A DNA stretch of 6,445 nt from Candidatus Methanomethylicia archaeon (GTDB lineage Archaea; Thermoproteota; Methanomethylicia; Methanomethylicales; Methanomethylicaceae), in the NCBI GenBank assembly GCA_024464205.1, contig JANHAI010000063.1:1-6445 (forward strand), written 5' to 3'. The notes beneath the pieces are model-generated. The model did no database searches, was not told where the DNA came from, and saw nothing but the letters and a program-made list of their open reading frames with translations. How positions within the stretch are numbered: position 1 is the first letter of the stretch; the number at the start of each line of letters is the position of its first letter. Shown here piece by piece: positions 5,534-6,445 of this stretch. Both the position numbers and the translations under genes were made by a program.

Positions 5534-5563
5534 GAGCCCAGCCTAGAAGTAGAACTCCTTTTT
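5531..5563 (+). terminator. Possible terminator for the radA cluster
   Basis: AGGAG (5532-5536) can pair with CTCCT (5555-5559) across an 18-base loop, and TTTTT follows at 5559-5563. It lies 24 bases or more after the last stop of the cluster, inside the 3' end of the opposing ppsA gene. The stem is short, so this is a weak candidate. Confidence 0.3.
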
Positions 5564-6445
5564 CCCGTCAGCCGATCGCTCTAGGAAGCGCTCCATTATC
5601 ACTTTTCGCTCTACGCCGGCTATGACCTTCCGCGTATATATCACCATGTCAGGGTTTGCGCTGACGCTGTCTATCCCTGCCCTGACGAGGCTCTCGGAGA
5701 GCTCAGGGTACACGCTCGGCCCCTGGCCGCATATGCTGACGGTCACGCCGTTCTTGTGTGCGACGGTAATAAGATGGTTTATGGCGCGTAGGACTGCCGG
5801 GTCCCGCTCGTCGAAATAGCGCGGGTCCTGGGCCGGAAGTATCGGGGAATCCCTGTCCACCCCCAGGGTCAGCTGCGTCAGGTCGTTGCTGCCCACGCTG
5901 AAGCCGTCGCAGAGCTTCGAGAATTCGTCTGCCATGAAGATGATCGAGGGTATTTCAGCCATCAACCAGACCTTGAAGTCCCGATCCCTTACCAGGCCTT
6001 CCTCCTTCATGAGGGCGAGGCACTGCTCCACCTCCCACGTGGTCCTTACGAAAGGCAGCATCACCCACACATTCTTGAGGCCCCATTCGTCCCTCACCCT
6101 TTTGACTGCTTTGCATTCTAGCCTGAAGCCTGGCGCGTACTTCGGGGAGATGTACCTGCTGACGCCCCTCCAGCCTATCATCGGGTTGGCTTCCTGGGGC
6201 TCATACTTCTCCCCTCCCTTAAGCATTCTGTACTCATTGGTCTTAAAGTCGCTGAAACGGACAACGACTGGCCTCGGGTGGATCTCCCTCGCGACCCGCG
6301 AGATTCCTGTAGCAAGCTTGTCGATGAACTTTTCTTCCTGCTTATTAGCGATTAGGTTCAGGGGGTGCTCCCCAATGACGTCCGCGATTATGAACTCTAT
6401 ACGCATAAGGCCTATCCCGTCGAAGGGGAGGTCGCGGTACTTCTC
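5543..6445 (-). CDS. ppsA: Phosphoenolpyruvate synthase, C-terminal part (5' end beyond the right edge)
   Basis: PpsA converts pyruvate, ATP and water to phosphoenolpyruvate, AMP and phosphate, feeding gluconeogenesis in the cytoplasm. The 300 visible residues are the PEP/pyruvate-binding TIM-barrel domain; the nucleotide-binding and phosphohistidine domains lie outside the window. The open frame continues past the internal ATG at 6406 ([19 protein letters not shown] spans it), so that ATG is not the start. Numbering from the window edge, substrate-binding residues are R15 in LMRIEFI, R63 in VVVRFSD and R93 in IGWRGVSR, the metal-binding glutamate is in MAEIPS (E164), [16 protein letters not shown] begins at 185, and the catalytic cysteine is C239 in [12 protein letters not shown] (codon 5729-5731). 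All key residues are present. The promoter is not in view; termination is probably at the T-rich tract just past the stop. Confidence 0.95.
   Translation of the reverse strand, partial: EKYRDLPFDGIGLMRIEFIIADVIGEHPLNLIANKQEEKFIDKLATGISRVAREIHPRPVVVRFSDFKTNEYRMLKGGEKYEPQEANPMIGWRGVSRYISPKYAPGFRLECKAVKRVRDEWGLKNVWVMLPFVRTTWEVEQCLALMKEEGLVRDRDFKVWLMAEIPSIIFMADEFSKLCDGFSVGSNDLTQLTLGVDRDSPILPAQDPRYFDERDPAVLRAINHLITVAHKNGVTVSICGQGPSVYPELSESLVRAGIDSVSANPDMVIYTRKVIAGVERKVIMERFLERSADGKKEFYF

Noticed and set aside
6404..6406. ATG at 6406 as the start of ppsA
   Set aside because: The conserved GIGLMRIEF motif runs through it and the frame stays open to the window edge, so the gene continues outside.

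Overview
The window looks archaeal. It carries a RadA-type recombinase with an N-terminal helix-hairpin-helix domain, the C-terminal part of a phosphoenolpyruvate synthase, an ArsR-type winged helix joined to membrane helices, TATA-like A/T boxes just upstream of starts, arginine coded mostly by AGG, and tightly overlapping genes with G-rich ribosome-binding sites. The style of RadA and the absence of euryarchaeal hallmarks suggest a TACK (Thermoproteota/Thaumarchaeota-related) lineage, but this is a tentative reading and no 16S or other lineage marker is present.

Layout. Positions 1-237 (+) hold the C-terminal end of an unrecognised protein. It converges on a minus-strand gene (260-775) of the DUF6125 / ATC-hydrolase-like family. 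A second minus-strand gene (876-1493) encodes an ArsR-type winged-helix protein with about four C-terminal membrane helices. It is separated by a divergent promoter region (1494-1649, with a perfect 10-bp palindrome and two further inverted repeats) from a five-gene plus-strand cluster.

The cluster (1650-5508) is the most interesting part: (1) a single-pass membrane protein of unknown family; (2) a 475-residue protein with the layout of a HerA/VirB4-type DNA-pumping ATPase, but with Walker A and Walker B degraded, plus a C-terminal winged helix; (3) a 102-residue orphan protein; (4) RadA recombinase with intact catalytic motifs; (5) a 170-residue RecA-fold-like protein in which the Walker A Lys/Thr and Walker B Asp positions are Arg/Val and Asn. 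The first four genes overlap by 4, 4 and 11 bases and the last follows after 32 bases, so co-transcription and translational coupling are likely. I infer a RadA-accessory module in which one active recombinase works with two catalytically dead P-loop relatives and a membrane-anchored partner. This is not proven by the sequence.

The cluster converges on ppsA (minus strand, 5543 to beyond the right edge). The 34-base gap holds T-rich tracts on the minus strand that suit archaeal termination. No tRNA, rRNA, CRISPR array or insertion sequence was seen, and apart from the edge fragments all genes are intact.
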